Notes: generated by a model from the letters alone, not told the origin. DNA of 64,000 nt from Hirudo medicinalis (GCA_011800805.1 MPNW01000003.1:1655-65654), one strand, 5' to 3'; shown: positions 48,201 to 61,320, counted from the stretch's first letter. Numbers and translations: made by a program.

Positions 48201-51200
48201 TGCTGCGAGTTACAAGCGCTCTGTAAAATCTTTCTTGTTAATCCAGTAACAAAAATACCCCCCAACTCTTGAAATGCCCTCCCCCCGAATCACATTGTCT
48301 GAAAAAAACCTGCTTGGATGATGCTTGAATTATTATGGTGAGCACACCAGTCCGACACCATGTTTCGCATTCAAGGTTTCTCATTTCTCCATGCAGAGGT
48401 GTCAATCTTGATATCCCGAGACGTCTGCAAGCATTTTAGCAGTCTAAAGCCCGGGGGAGTTTCTGTGGAATTCTCTACTCTGACAATTTCTTCCTTTTTG
48501 GCCATTAACATTTTGCGACATAATCTAATTTTGTGAATTGAAGTGAGTCATGCGTATGTATTCTTTTCCGAGGCGAAACATTGGAAGCGTGCGATTAATG
48601 CGGAATACAAAGAAACCACAATTTATTCGATCATCGTCATCGCGGGAGCCAGTAAAGTTTTGATCATATTTTTGAAAGGACTTGTTATTTATGAGATAAG
48701 GTTGATCGATGGAGTGTTTGGAAGGAAATACTTTGCCGCATGGAATGTGCGTCTATTTGCCTCTTTCTCACAAGTCACACAAATTTTTGTCTTTTTTTTT
48801 ATGATGCATGTAATGATGTTAACTCGACTTCTCAGAAGATTAGTTTAATATGACGTAGCCGAGAACTCAAGCTTGGAATAAAATGCCCCACAGAAGATGA
48901 ATAGCTCAATTTTTCTTCCTCGATCCGGGGCCGGAGTTTAATTTTTCTGCCACCTGAAAAATAAACCAGAGAGCTGCACAGATGCATGAGCCCTCTCCAT
49001 CATCGCGTAGTGGCAGTCCGCTTTTGCTTCAGGATAAAACGATACCTTAGCTTGCAATTTTAAATTTTTGTTTGAGAAAACTTGACATGTTGAAAGGTAG
49101 AATAATCAACCAGATTCCAGGAGATTTAACCAAAGATTGAAAATGGAACTTCGAGTTGAATGGTGTCAGGCTGATTGACAACTCACGAATCTTGAAAAAA
49201 CTGATTTGGCGTCGAAGCTTGGTGTGTTGCCAAAAGTCCACCACTCACAATGCCAATACAAAATCAGTTCGCGCCTGACAGTATTTGCATATTTCAGTTC
49301 CAGGAGGTTTGTTTGGCTTTCCGATTGGGCGTGTTTTCCATGCATGTGCATGACCCTGCTTTGCGGTCATCCGTTATGCGGTCGGAGGTCCATTCTTCTG
49401 AGCTTTTAGAAATCTTGACTGAGTTGAAATGAGATGGTTGTGCTTGGTTTATCATTCGGAGTGCACCTTCTAAAAAATAGCCTTGCCTTCCACTTTGTTT
49501 TTATAACAAATGCACTTCGATCTACAACGTTACTGAAATGAGATGCAAAAAGCAGGAAAAATGAGGAACATGTAAATCATTATCAAGTCTGAGAAATAAT
49601 TTAGTGTGCGTTGAGGAATTCATAATTTACTTTTGTTAATTATGAATTGTATTATGTATTATGCATTTATTGATTCGATATTTGACATGGCAGGAACTAT
49701 GCCAATTGATTTGATATTTTGTTAATCTAAACACTCCTCGACACTAGTTATACATGTATAAATTTATATTTTTTGAATAAAAGGAAATCTTCCATTCAAG
49801 CGTGAACAGATGCATCCACTTTTCAGTAAATTGTCGAAAGTTTCTTCCATTTCATTTTGTATTTTATCTGCGAGAGCGAAAGTGTTTTTAGTAATTATTA
49901 AAATGTGAAATGCCGATAACATACAACTCCTTGAAATGCTTAGAAAGTCGTTAAAAGTCCTCGTTAAATTGTGCCATCAAACTTTATATTTAACTTATAC
50001 TTAAAAAATACTACTAATAACATTTTGTCGTTAAAAACTGGAGACCATCCATAATGAAATGATATTAGCAGCAAGATTGACGTTAAGGATAAAGCATCTC
50101 CCCTGCCCAACGGAAGGACGGGAAATCAAGAAAAATGGCGGAGAATAAAAGGCAGAGGTCGGAGCGATGATGGCTGCATTGGCGCACCCAGGGGGTTGTG
50201 GGTTAACGTTAGGGTTAGGGGTTCTAAGCTCCCAAAAATTTTTAAAAATAAAAAAAAATTAGTAACTGATTCTAATTATCGATATTTAACAAATATTATC
50301 GGCTCCGAAATAATATAACGCGGCAAAAATATTTGAATAATCAAAACGATTTAAGTGCATCTCTTACAGAACTCATTGTTGAGCTTAGACTTTGGTAGAG
50401 AAGACTTCTAAGACTTGAAAGGATTAATTTACTAAAACATACAAGAAATGCTTTTCAACATTGTAAAGATTACATGATGCCAAATATTAATACATTACTT
50501 CATTATTGGCCATACTGCAGAGTGTTTACAACAGAGAATGAAAGATCTTTCTATGTGTTACGTCGTTTAAAAACCTATTTGAGAAGAAGTGCATCTGAGA
50601 ACTGATTAAAAGGCTTAACTCTTCTGTATTTGTATAGAAACTTGGCACCAACAGTGGAATCAATTCTAGATAAAATGGATGAAACAAAGAGAATTGTACA
50701 TTAATTTACAACTAAAAGTGTTGTTTTGACATATACCATATTTGAAACTGTTTATAATTTTGAAATAAATTGAAACTAGTTAATTTTGTGTCTTGTTTAA
50801 AAAACAAATTATGAAGAATGGTTCATTTAAATTTAAATAATTGGCATGTAGCATAACATAGCCTTAGAAATACCATCTCTGAAAAGATAAAAACCTAAAA
50901 ACAGGTAATCAACAAACTTGGGGTACTTGTACTTGCACTCTAGTACTACTCGAGTACCAATTTCAGGTACTTGTACTCGTACTCGGTTGGACCCTGAGTA
51001 CTTGTACTTGTATGTGGACCTCAGTATTTGGTCCCATGTCTGATATTCAGAAATCAACCCCTTTGTTGCTAGAACTCTTGGAGTCTTAGAAATGAAGTTG
51101 AATGGCAGCATAAATGAGAGATGTCAGGATGTTGTTCAATTCAAAACGTGATAAAACCCACAAAATCATGTGGTCGTCAAACTCTTAAATTATACACAAG

Positions 51201-54200
51201 CCTCTTATAATTACTTTCTCAGAACTGGATGTTCTGGAAATATCATTTCGTATATCAAATCGTATGTGGGAGTTGCACGTGTCAGACTCGAGGCGGTGTT
51301 TTTTGATGATGGATGTCATCTAACTTCTAAACGTTTCTTATTTCATTCCAATTCCAGCTTTTCCAGATTGTTTGATGCTCCCTAATCTCGCCGGAAAATG
51401 AATTATGCTTTCCAAGTTATTTTATAATTTTCACTTTAAAACATTCGATTTCTAAGAAACTTCCATCACTTCGTAAAGATGGCGATCTTGTACTGAGATT
51501 AACAATTAAATTAAAGTTAATTAAAATTAAGCTAGTATTAATTACCATTTTATCCACTCCGGATAAGAAAATGTAGCGCAAGAAACCGAGAAAAGTGGTA
51601 CAAACGAGGCCGTTTGCTTGGCGTTTGTATGGATCTTACAAAGGATCAATCATGAGGGCCTCATTTCATAGGAACTGAGCGGGAAAGGTTAAAGGGGAGT
51701 TGGCCATAAAAGTCCACAATGAATTCATAACTTCTCTAAGCAATGTCATTTTACTAATCCTGCATATTGAGGGACACCCACAGACTTTATTCGTCTTGAG
51801 AAATTTTATCCAAGTTGCATCTATCCATCCACTTCGTGACACGATGAGTTGGAATTTTTAACGTTTTGATGTTAACAGTTGTTAGGAGATCAAAAGGTAA
51901 ATGTTATTAAATATATATGTATGAGAAGTAAAGCTATAACGTTGTTTATGATGATAAGTTTGAAATAAATCTAACTTGTTAATTATTACCTTGCCAGTGT
52001 TTCCTCTCTGTTTGACCGGCTGCTCGTTGACTACAACCCAGAAGAGCCACCCATGAAAGGTAACTAGCCAGGTTTTAAGTTCATTTTTATTATGATTTTC
52101 CATCACTTGCTTGTTTCAGATCGTCCAACGGAAGTCATGTTGGGGATCTATGTCAACAGTTTCTACTCCATCAGTGAACAGACCATGGTGAGACTATTAA
52201 AAACTCCACAAAACTAATTAACGTCGTTAATTTCCTCTTTATCATCGTCATCATCTAAAACCATCATCATCGTCATCATCTAAAACCATCATCATTGTCG
52301 TCGTCGTCGTCATTATCATCTTTTGACCTCATTAATTTAATTATCTTAACTGATACTAACATAATCGTTGTTCGTAAGAAATTTATTTTAGGATTTATTT
52401 ATAAAATTCAGTGTTTAAATCATAATAAAAATAAAGTCGTTTGAGCAAAAAATGTTTTAATTTAAAAATTCCAACGAAGCACCTTCTCCTAGGATGCAAT
52501 TGTTTCGAAGATTTTATAAGCCTACTAACTTTATAGGACAACACTTTTATATAAATTACCTGGAAATTATATTCATTCATATTTACTGTTGCGGTTATAT
52601 TTTATGAACGGACAGTTTTTTCGGAAAGGAAACAAATTGAGTTTATGCGACGACTTATTGAATACGTGAGAGATATCAAAAATGTTGGATGATGTTATTC
52701 CTCGTTCAGGAATATTCCGTGAGAATGTACCTCATTCTTCCTCATTCAGGATTATTCCGTGAGTATGTACCTCAGACAGCAGTGGAGGGATCCGCGACTC
52801 AGCTTCACCCCGATCTCCAACAAAACCATAAAATTCAGACTGGGACCCGGTAAGTGGAACAAGGTCTGGACACCCGATACTTTCTTCAGGAACGAGAAAA
52901 GGGCGACCTTTCATGAGGTGACGGTTGAGAACAGATTATTAAGGCTGAACGCCACAGGTCACCTCTGGTATGTCACTAAGTAAGCATTGCCCTCGGTCTT
53001 TCTGAGTCACAAGACGGTCAATTCTAATTAATGAATTTCAGAATTTCTGCAACCCTCTCATGTCCCATGAAGCTCCAAAAATATCCACTCGACACGCAGA
53101 GATGTCCCATGATGTTCGAAAGTTGTGAGTGAAATTATATTATACTCCTATTTTAATCCAATCTATTCTAATTATTTCATGCAATAACGTTCCAAAGTTA
53201 TAATTAATCTATTGTCATATTTATTTCACATTAAAAATTGTTTATTTGACATCATATTACGGAACAAAGATCCAATAAAATGAATGCTCTTTATGGGAGA
53301 CTTCCACCAACAATTATAAAATTGGAAAATATATTTTGAATTTTTAAGAATTTATTTCATCTCCGTCGAGAGTAAGGGTTGTAGTGGCTTCAAGATGGTG
53401 AATAGTGCATGGCGGAGGACTCTTTTATGACGTGGAACGTGGTAACAAAATACCATTAATATCCGTGCCTTTGTCATAAATTGCTTCGCATTTGTTGTAA
53501 TGAACATCCATAGTAATACAACATTACATTTTACTATCATTTAATTATGCCAACCTTTTTTACGGTTTCAAAACAGGTTTGACTATCAGTTATTAGGTTA
53601 TTATTGTTGTTGTCATTGTTATTATCATCATGATCATCATCATAATCATAATATTAGGCTGCATAAACTCTCGAATCAACTTCACCGAGCCGCGTTCTTC
53701 AAGAAGAATAAGCAATAAATTCAGTCATTTCTTGATCGATGATTAGCCGATGACAGGGCATCATAAGTTCTCACTGGACATGAATCACTCCCATTTCTGT
53801 TTGGTGGAAGTTAATGGGGCCCCAGAGAATGCACGTTCAGCCTCACAACAATCCTCTGGTCACGAGTAAACCAACAAAAGAGACGTGAAATCCTCCTGTG
53901 AAATTTAAAATTAAGAAAGTGCTGCAATTAGACAGCTTCTAATTAGATAATGGAAGGAGTGCCTTAAGAAGCAACACTCGTAAAATTTAAGTATATCGCC
54001 CCGAACCGATGAAAACTTCTTGATGAGATTAATGCAAAGTTGTCTCGCTTCTCAGCAATTAATTCAGACGAGTTTCTCGACTGGCGCGACATTTGGAAAT
54101 TAAAAACAGAAATCTTTGTTTTCCCGTGAAATCCTTGCCGAATAAAAAAAAACATTGGCTCGAAAATAAGAAATTGAAGGTCTTTTGCGGTTTTTGTTTC

Positions 54201-57200
54201 TGGATTTAACATCACTCAATTCACCGATTTATAGCAAAGTTGACGTTGTTTCACTTAAAGTGACCTGTCGAAATTATTTCCTAGTCGGCTACACAATGGA
54301 CACCATGTACTTCAACTGGATGGAGAACCCGGTGGAAATCGACAAAAACCTCCAACTCCCGCAGTTCTCTCTGGTCCACAATCTGAGGCATGACTGTTCA
54401 CAAAACTACACAGCAGGTTCGCTTTGTTTTGCCTCAGAATAACAAATGAAGCTTGTAACTCCACCATAGGCCTTCAAAAAGCAGTAATTATTCCTGCCGG
54501 GAATATTTCATTTATGTAACGCCGAACTTCAGAAGTCCTTAACTTTTTATGTTCACAATTCTGGAGACATTCAAACCGACCGTGCATCATTAGATCTTTA
54601 AGATCAGAATGAGCATAATAATTATTAACAATCATAGTCATTATAATCCATATTATTTACAACATCACCACAGACTGTGGGGATAACCCTCGTCACAAGG
54701 TTGAAAATTGATTATAACAGATACGTTATAACCCATAAATCACGAATATGATGTCCGTGTTGGCATCATGTTCCAATTTCTCCAGCACAATGAATGCTTT
54801 TCCACGGCATATTATCAACTTCTGCGTCCCGGAATAACGCCCACACGGAACATGTGATCGATTTGTCAAAAATGTGGAAAGCAGCGGAAGATGTGGAGAT
54901 TGTTGCAAAAAGTTCGCCATCACGAAAGTTCTTTAATAATTCATTTAATTCCTTGAAAGGGAACATTTTAAGGACCACGTTCTGGCAACTTGAAATTCGA
55001 GTTTTTAAGGAAGAATTTTTTTTTATTTATTTCTTAATTTCGGCATTTAAAAAGTTGAAGTCTTTCTTTGAAACGTCTATGATTAAATTAGTTCATAATA
55101 CAACAGAGCTAACAGCAATTCTTACGAACATTTCAGTCATTTCAATGCGCCATTGAATCCAATTGAGCCTCACCAGTGAGCAGCTCGTGCTGCCACTTTC
55201 CTTGATTCACAACTCGATGCGTTTCCTTTCATTGAATTTCTTTTTAAAAGTTTTCACTTTTTAATTCAATCGGAATTTACGACAAGATATTTTTTGATGA
55301 AACATCTTTATTTATTCCGAATACTAACATTAACAGTTTAATCGATTTGAGTCAGTTTCTTGATTTTATCTACATTTTTTTTAAAAAGCAGCAAATTCAA
55401 CTTTCGAGATGCAATTTGTTGTCAAATTGGATTCTAGAGTGGAGGCGAATAGCTAATACATGATTTGAGGTTTTGAATGTGGAAATATTGGATCGCGTTT
55501 TTATATTTGAGTACAAACATGACGTGATTACATTCATAAAGGACCACGTGTGAAACTGACCACCAGTTAAACTAACAATCACCTATTTCTGTGAAATTCT
55601 GAAAATCATTTCATGGTATTTTGTACGAATAAATATTATGTGAAGAATCACATTTTTAGTACCTTTCACGATTCTTTGTGATATTCAATCTGTCTTCGAA
55701 TATTTCTTAGATTGTGGTATTAAAGCTCCTTGATCCATTCATTCTACATCTTTTGCAATTTCACCACAAACTCATAAAAATAAGTTTTCTTTAATTAAAA
55801 CATTTGCATGGTATGATTGAGAAGGCCTGCAGAACAATCATAAACAAATTTCATTTATTTTTTTCCTGGGGAAACTTTCTGCATGAATCAAATGACATTT
55901 TGTTAAATAATTGAGAATAACCTTGTAATAACCCTCGTTGTATTAGTTTTAGTTTAGAGGATTGAAGGAATATGAATCGATAGTCGGATATGACGAAGTT
56001 CACATACAATCAACATACAAACACAACATCCTCAGGTCAAATATAAAACTGCGATATGACATCTTCCCGTATGCTTTCCACTTTACCGAGTGAACGACCC
56101 AAATTCCTCTCAACATAATGGAAATATACACTTTCTCTGAGGATCGCACGAAATTCCCATGTCTCTTGATAAATGGAGTTGAGTGAAAAGAGTTTCTTAA
56201 TTTTGCATCCAAAAATGGAAAATGTGAAAAATTATCAATTTTAAGTAGGATTATCAAGCTTTTAGAAGGATCCATGAAAAATTGTATTTTATAAAAATCG
56301 AACAAAAGTGGGAATTTTTATCTTGATCAAGATTCAGTTAAATCTTGTCGGCATTAAAAGTCATTTTATTCATCTTAAAAATGAGGACAAATCACATATT
56401 TATCACTTAAAATCAAGTATGTTTTAAAACTATTTGTAACGTTTTGCGAAATGATATTTCAACTTTTTAAACAATAAAAGATGGGAACTGACAAACTTCT
56501 TGCCGGATTTGAAAAGGCGTAAAATGTGTTTTTTTCCAAATGGAATATTTTCACCTGAGGAAATCACCTTCGGTTGAATTCGGTTGTGTTCAATTCTCAG
56601 TGTTCTCATGCCTCGTGAAAGTGACTCAATTAATAGTGACTAATTGATGTTAGAATTTAATTACTACAATTACCATTCATCATGTCACAACAGTTGTCTT
56701 TGTCAAGAAAATGTTTAATATTAATAATGATTTCAGGCTCATTTCCCTGTTTATCGATTGAGTTTGTTCTGCAAAGAGACGTTGGTTTCTTCATCATCCA
56801 AGTTTACATTCCCAGCATCCTCATCGTCATCTTATCGTGGGTTTCATTTTGGATCAACATCGATGCTTCCCCAGCACGAGTTTCTCTTGGACTTCTGACT
56901 GTTCTCACGACGACCACTATGAGTGGAGGAGCCAGGTAGCCAATCGCATTAGATGGCTATTAATAGAATGTCTTAACCAGTCATTTAATCAACCTTTAGA
57001 ACATTAAACTGATTATGATTGACCTCAGCATTGACCAGAAGCGCCCAATAAATGTCCTATAAATATTTCAAAACGCAAATTTATTTAAATTCTTTGCTCA
57101 TCCAGAAAAACTAGTTCGGTTCTCCAAATGTTTATGGCTATTTGATCTAAATCGTTGAAATTCACTGAAAAAGAAAAAGGCCGTACTTAAACTTATTATC

Positions 57201-58358
57201 AGGATGGACTGACCTACTTGACCATCATTCTCTGAGAAACTATTCCAGTCTTTCGTCCATCCATCCTCTTATCTGGCCGTTCATTTATTAGTGGAATCTT
57301 TTCAAGGGACTTTTACAGAACTTCATCAGCACTTCGTTTTGCCAAATTTTACTCATTTTCTTCCACTTAAATCTGCTATTTATTGATGGCACCCTACAAT
57401 GTATAATAAAAATATTAAATGTAGGAGAAACATGAATACTAACGATAATGAACAGGGAATCCCTGCCTCGTGTGAGTTACATCAAAGCAATCGACGTATG
57501 GATGATCGTCTGCCTCATCTTCGTCTTTGCCTCCCTCATAGAGTACGCAGTCGTCAATGTCGTATCGAGAAGGGTTCGACCTTCACGTGGGCACATGGAC
57601 GGAGGGCTTCTGCAACCCGTGACCTCTTCTGCTGGCCAACAAACCACTCGTTATCCTCTCGCAGCCGACAAAAATGTCAGGATTTGTTTGTTCTACTACA
57701 AAGTTACAATTAAAATATTTTCATTCATTCCATCAACATGTTCGAAAGCATTTTCGATTTTCAACCCCGACAATGCGTTCTACCAGGAAGGGCTGAAAAG
57801 CTTTCATAACACAGAACTAGGAAAATTCATGGATTTTCAAGAGTGAAAAAATATTTCTAGAATGCAATTAATACATTCCCGCACCCTTTTTGTGATGATT
57901 ATGGAGAATAATCAGGAGCAATTGTCATGAATTCCTGCTAAACGAATTCATATAAAATCTCCTTCAAATCGTTTCAAAGCATTTCAAATCAATCGATAAA
58001 TTTTGCAGTGTGCAGGCCTGATGAGGTGCCTTGCCTCCTGTGTTAATGTGAGTTCGTCAAAATCTTCCATAACGCTTTCAGCACATTACGATTCGATTTT
58101 TTTGACAATCTCATCGCTGTTGTTGATGCTAAGAAACATTTTACAAAACTGAAACAATTGTCACAGCTGAACGATGCTGACAGGCAGAACGACACATATC
58201 CATCTATCTCTCCTTGTGATGGACATTCCAAAACGCACGATCTTGAGATCAGTCGACGCAGGGCCAGATTCATTGACAAAGTCTCAAGGAAGGCATTTCC
58301 TATTTGTTTCATTATGTTCAACTTCGTCTACTGGATTTATTACGCCAAATTCGCTTGA
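45300..58358 (+). CDS. Anion-selective Cys-loop receptor (GluCl/glycine-receptor-like)
   Basis: Pentameric ligand-gated chloride channel subunit. Nine exons: 45300-45412, 51998-52059, 52120-52187, 52750-52979, 53042-53124, 54285-54416, 56737-56935, 57456-57675, 58167-58358, giving 432 residues. Exon 1 encodes a signal peptide ([22 protein letters not shown]). Then come [26 protein letters not shown], and the Cys-loop [15 protein letters not shown] (13 residues between cysteines). A second cysteine pair ([12 protein letters not shown]) is typical of glycine receptors and GluCl. TM1 follows IIQVYIPSI; the SPAR motif before TM2 predicts anion selectivity; TM3 is at [23 protein letters not shown]4 ends [13 protein letters not shown] at the stop. 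The TM3-TM4 loop is short. The ligand cannot be assigned. The end of exon 8 is a choice between two in-frame donors. Confidence 0.92.
46211..46270 (+). repeat. (AAT/AAC)n microsatellite
   Basis: Tandem aac and aat triplets in the first intron of the channel gene. Confidence 0.9.
50340..50710 (+). mobile_element. hAT transposase C-terminal remnant
   Basis: Plus-strand translation, crossed by at least two stops, reads [20 protein letters not shown], then [20 protein letters not shown] and [18 protein letters not shown]. The order T-x-E/N-E-R-S-F-S-x-L-R-x-L-K-x-Y-L-R then L-x-x-L-x-L-L is that of the hAT dimerisation region in ZMYM/hAT transposases. The stops make it dead. It lies in the channel intron, in sense. 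Confidence 0.8.
50925..51015 (+). repeat. GTACTT/GTACTC degenerate tandem tract
   Basis: Repeated gtacttgtact and gtactcgtact units with interruptions. It lies 200 bases after the hAT remnant and may be part of its decayed end. Confidence 0.6.
52245..52325 (+). repeat. CATCATCGT minisatellite
   Basis: Two copies of a roughly 30-base unit (catcatcgtcatcatctaaaac) followed by a gtc run, in the intron before channel exon 4. Confidence 0.8.
52701..52774 (+). repeat. 40-base tandem duplication across the channel exon-4 acceptor
   Basis: Bases 52701-52734 match 52741-52774 at all but three positions; both contain ttcagg followed by attccgtgag-type sequence. The downstream unit holds the functional acceptor and the first codons of exon 4. 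The upstream unit is a decoy acceptor 40 bases away, out of frame. Confidence 0.85.
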
Positions 58359-59415
58359 AGGTTCATTGCTCTATGCCTTGTTATGCTGTCAGAAACATTT
58401 CGAATCAACTGAGGAATGTAAATCATCATTCCGATCATGAATTGAATTTTTGCGATGCTCTTATTTGGAATTATGTTTATTTATATAAGTATCGGTATTT
58501 CTTTGGAATTAGGTTAAATACATGTTTTAAAATAAATTTGAAACGAATTGAAATGAGTTATCATGTGTAACCTCCACTTGATAAACTTATATTCTTCTTC
58601 ATACAGTGGAACTTTGCACGTTGTTTTATTTGCAATTCCCTTCATGTACGACTTTTTCGCTTTCTCGGTTGCTTAACCAAGTTGAAAATTATCTAGCGAA
58701 AGAACTTGGACCACAGTTTTGGAAATTTTTTAATTTTTCTTTGTTAGCAATGTTTTACGTTTTTTTAGCACCCCTTATTTCCCTTCAATAACATCTTTTA
58801 TTTTAATAAGTGAATGAAAACCGAAGTAATTTTCGTTTCCTCAGCATGCAAAATAATGGCAACAGGAGTGTACCTTTCAGGCGTATAACTCGTTGAATAT
58901 TCAATTCCTCCGTACAATGGCGCATGACTGAGAACCCTTGTTTTACAATGTACACTTCATTTATTTATTTTTATTTTTCTGGTCGTTCATTGGAAATCAT
59001 CCTGAACAAATCTAATAAAATATCGCTGGCCAGACGTTGTTACAATAACTTTAAATTCAAGCCTCAAGGTCCCCTATTCAAGCCTATAAATTTTTATTAA
59101 TAAATATTATTAAAATGTTTAAAGAAGCAATTGTATTGTAATTAATTGACAATATTAATTAAACAAATGAAATTTAAATGTTATTAAAAATAATGTTAAC
59201 GACTCTAATCCATCACCTTTTAGCCAGAATTCTAGATTCTGTAATTATTATTATTATTAATTAAATTTTTTTATTAATTTAATTATTGCATGACATATAT
59301 TTTATTTTTAGGATTTTAATGAATTGATAGTTTTTCTATAGTTTTCTACAACAGCAACCCTTTTTATAAAATGTTGAAAGTGCATTACAAAGGAAGAACC
59401 TAATGTGAAACCTCA
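58359..59415. other. 3' region of the channel gene and intergenic sequence
   Basis: AATAAA at 58531-58536 is a candidate polyadenylation signal for the channel gene. The rest is AT-rich, with no coding sequence recognised. Confidence 0.55.
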
Positions 59416-61179
59416 TCACAAAAATGTATTTTCAGGTGCACAGTAAAGAATCTCCCACTCTGATATTTCTGCAGGTTTATCCTGTCTCTTTTCACTCGAT
59501 TGAGAATAAAAATCTGAAATTGAAGAAGAGAATGATGCAGAGGAAGATGAAGCTAAATGTGAATGTTTGATCGAGTTGTTGGCGCAACTCGAGTCAATCT
59601 TTTGAAAAGCTTCTTTCAAAGTTATTTCATTAGGAATAGATTTCAATCCATTTTTTGTCGCATGGAGTTCAATCGGTTTCTTCCATAAATTCAAGAACTC
59701 TTTGGTAAGTGAGAGTTTGTTGATTCCACAATCACGTTGTAGCGACATGTGTTCACCTGAGAAAACTTGAAGAGACTGCCGTTCGAAGGATACCACGGCG
59801 TTATTCGAGCGACCATAGCTGCAAGTCGGAGGTTCACCGCCCCGCACCAACAAGCTTTGCTTTTTCCGTTTATTCTCAAGAGGATAGTGATAATTTGACA
59901 GTTTAGAAAGTCTAAAGTTTTTGATCTTCGCCAACGCTTCGTCCAGAATTTGTTCATCGCGAGCAACGGATATGATGTCCTCAGCAAGAGAATCTTCTCC
60001 ATTTCTACCAAAGAAATGAAATGGAAAGGGTAAATTCCAGCTGAGACTACTCAGTTTGCTTCCTCTGCGGTCGTACATTTTCTCCAGTAAGTCATCCATC
60101 TCCTCCAAGTCGCTTTCGAGGAGATGGTCTGGATCTTCGGATAATTTGCTGGTGATTTTCATTTGTTTGAATTCCCGTTTCTCTTCAATAGACTGGATAG
60201 CATTAAAGAGTTCCAGGAAATCGGCGGCAAGAACATCATCTTCATGGCTTGGAAAGTCAACTTGCCTGAATATAGTTTCGGTTGCAGTTTTATCTCTCGC
60301 TTTCTGTCCCGTCTGTTGAACGACGGGAATTTTTGGTACCTCCTTTTCAATAAATCCCCCGTCATCGCCAAGTTCTTGGGGAGGCAATGATTGGAAGGGT
60401 TGAAGCGGATAAGTGCAATGTGGATAATTTATATTTTGATGACTTATGTCCGGCACAGTACTTTGAACTCCATGGCTTGCAGTAATGCATTTCACCTGGC
60501 ACTCAGAAAGAATTTGACCATTATTTATTCTCAGATGTTCGTTGTTTTCCATCGGATAGATAATAATGCGGTTTGCTTTGCTCTCGTGACTAGGGTTGTT
60601 AAAAGGTAATCTCTTAATTTCAGAAACTTCACATATCTGACTAATTCCTTGCACTGGTTCTACCCCACTTTGTGAAGTTGAGTCGAATAAATTGTTCTTA
60701 TAACGCTTTAAGAAAGTATTATGATGTTCGAAGTCTTGGTTTTTATTAATTTCTTCTGAGACATGATGAGGTGTATCATGGCCAACTGCGAAGGGATGAT
60801 GTCCCTTTGTGCTTTTGCAGTCTAGGGTATTGGGTTGATGTCTTAAATGTCGGGCCAACGAGCGAAATCTGCTCGACCCAGTAGGAAGTTCGTGAAATTT
60901 TGCAAAATTTCCAATTTTACAACTTTGTAATCTTCCATTTAAAATATCATTTTGATGAGACAAATTCTGAAATTTTGTGTGAGTTGTATTCTGAAGAGAT
61001 TTGAAAATTTGATCATTTTCGACCCGCTTCGAGTCTAGAATTGTTTCGGAAGGTTGTAGCGTTACGTCGTCACATTTCGCCGTTTCAGCAACAACTTTTA
61101 CTCCAGAAGGCTTCAGCGAAAGAATATCACTTTCTGCTGAGCATATGTCAAATTTACTGTGTAAACATTGCTTGACCAT
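59416..61179 (-). CDS. Uncharacterised 587-residue protein, single long exon
   Basis: I do not recognise this protein. The open frame reads from an ATG at 61179 to a stop at 59416. Its length and polar, histidine/serine/asparagine-rich composition look like a real, partly disordered protein. A more ordered acidic stretch lies two thirds in: DVLAADFLELFNAIQSIEEK and then LLESDLEEMDDLLEKMYDRR, likely helical. It is followed by FHFFGRNGEDSLAEDIISVA, a serine run (SSSSASFSSSISDF) and the C-terminus SEWEILYCAPENTFL. An upstream ATG at 61320 with a good donor (ATGGTGAC|GTAAGT) could splice at 61207 to extend the N-terminus in frame. It is head-to-head with ETFB. Confidence 0.7.
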   Translation of the reverse strand: MVKQCLHSKFDICSAESDILSLKPSGVKVVAETAKCDDVTLQPSETILDSKRVENDQIFKSLQNTTHTKFQNLSHQNDILNGRLQSCKIGNFAKFHELPTGSSRFRSLARHLRHQPNTLDCKSTKGHHPFAVGHDTPHHVSEEINKNQDFEHHNTFLKRYKNNLFDSTSQSGVEPVQGISQICEVSEIKRLPFNNPSHESKANRIIIYPMENNEHLRINNGQILSECQVKCITASHGVQSTVPDISHQNINYPHCTYPLQPFQSLPPQELGDDGGFIEKEVPKIPVVQQTGQKARDKTATETIFRQVDFPSHEDDVLAADFLELFNAIQSIEEKREFKQMKITSKLSEDPDHLLESDLEEMDDLLEKMYDRRGSKLSSLSWNLPFPFHFFGRNGEDSLAEDIISVARDEQILDEALAKIKNFRLSKLSNYHYPLENKRKKQSLLVRGGEPPTCSYGRSNNAVVSFERQSLQVFSGEHMSLQRDCGINKLSLTKEFLNLWKKPIELHATKNGLKSIPNEITLKEAFQKIDSSCANNSIKHSHLASSSSASFSSSISDFYSQSSEKRQDKPAEISEWEILYCAPENTFL

Positions 61180-61320
61180 TGTAACAAATGTCAACAGTTT
61201 GCATTTCCGAAATCTCTGCGTTGACTAGGAGCGGTTGGAAGACCCATCAGCAGAACTATTGTTATTTAAATAGGTTTGAAACCAAAGAAAGCATAAGACA
61301 TGGAATACTTACGTCACCAT

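Larger units (their letters stand above)
45413..51997 (+). other. 6.6 kb first intron of the chloride-channel gene
   Basis: Begins AG|GTTTGT and ends gccag|TGTTTCC, joining phase 2 to phase 2 in frame. It holds a simple repeat (46.2 kb), a hAT transposase remnant (50.3 kb) and a GTACTT-rich tract (50.9 kb). Frames at 47090-47446, 48543-48848 and 49166-49432 look accidental. It is much longer than other introns in the window. Confidence 0.8.

Noticed and set aside
48543..48848. 101-codon hydrophobic plus frame in the channel intron
   Set aside because: Apparent membrane segments come from T-rich DNA; no family match.
60056..60609. Several plus-strand frames of 72-87 codons
   Set aside because: Antisense to the 587-residue frame, with lower-complexity serine/leucine translation.
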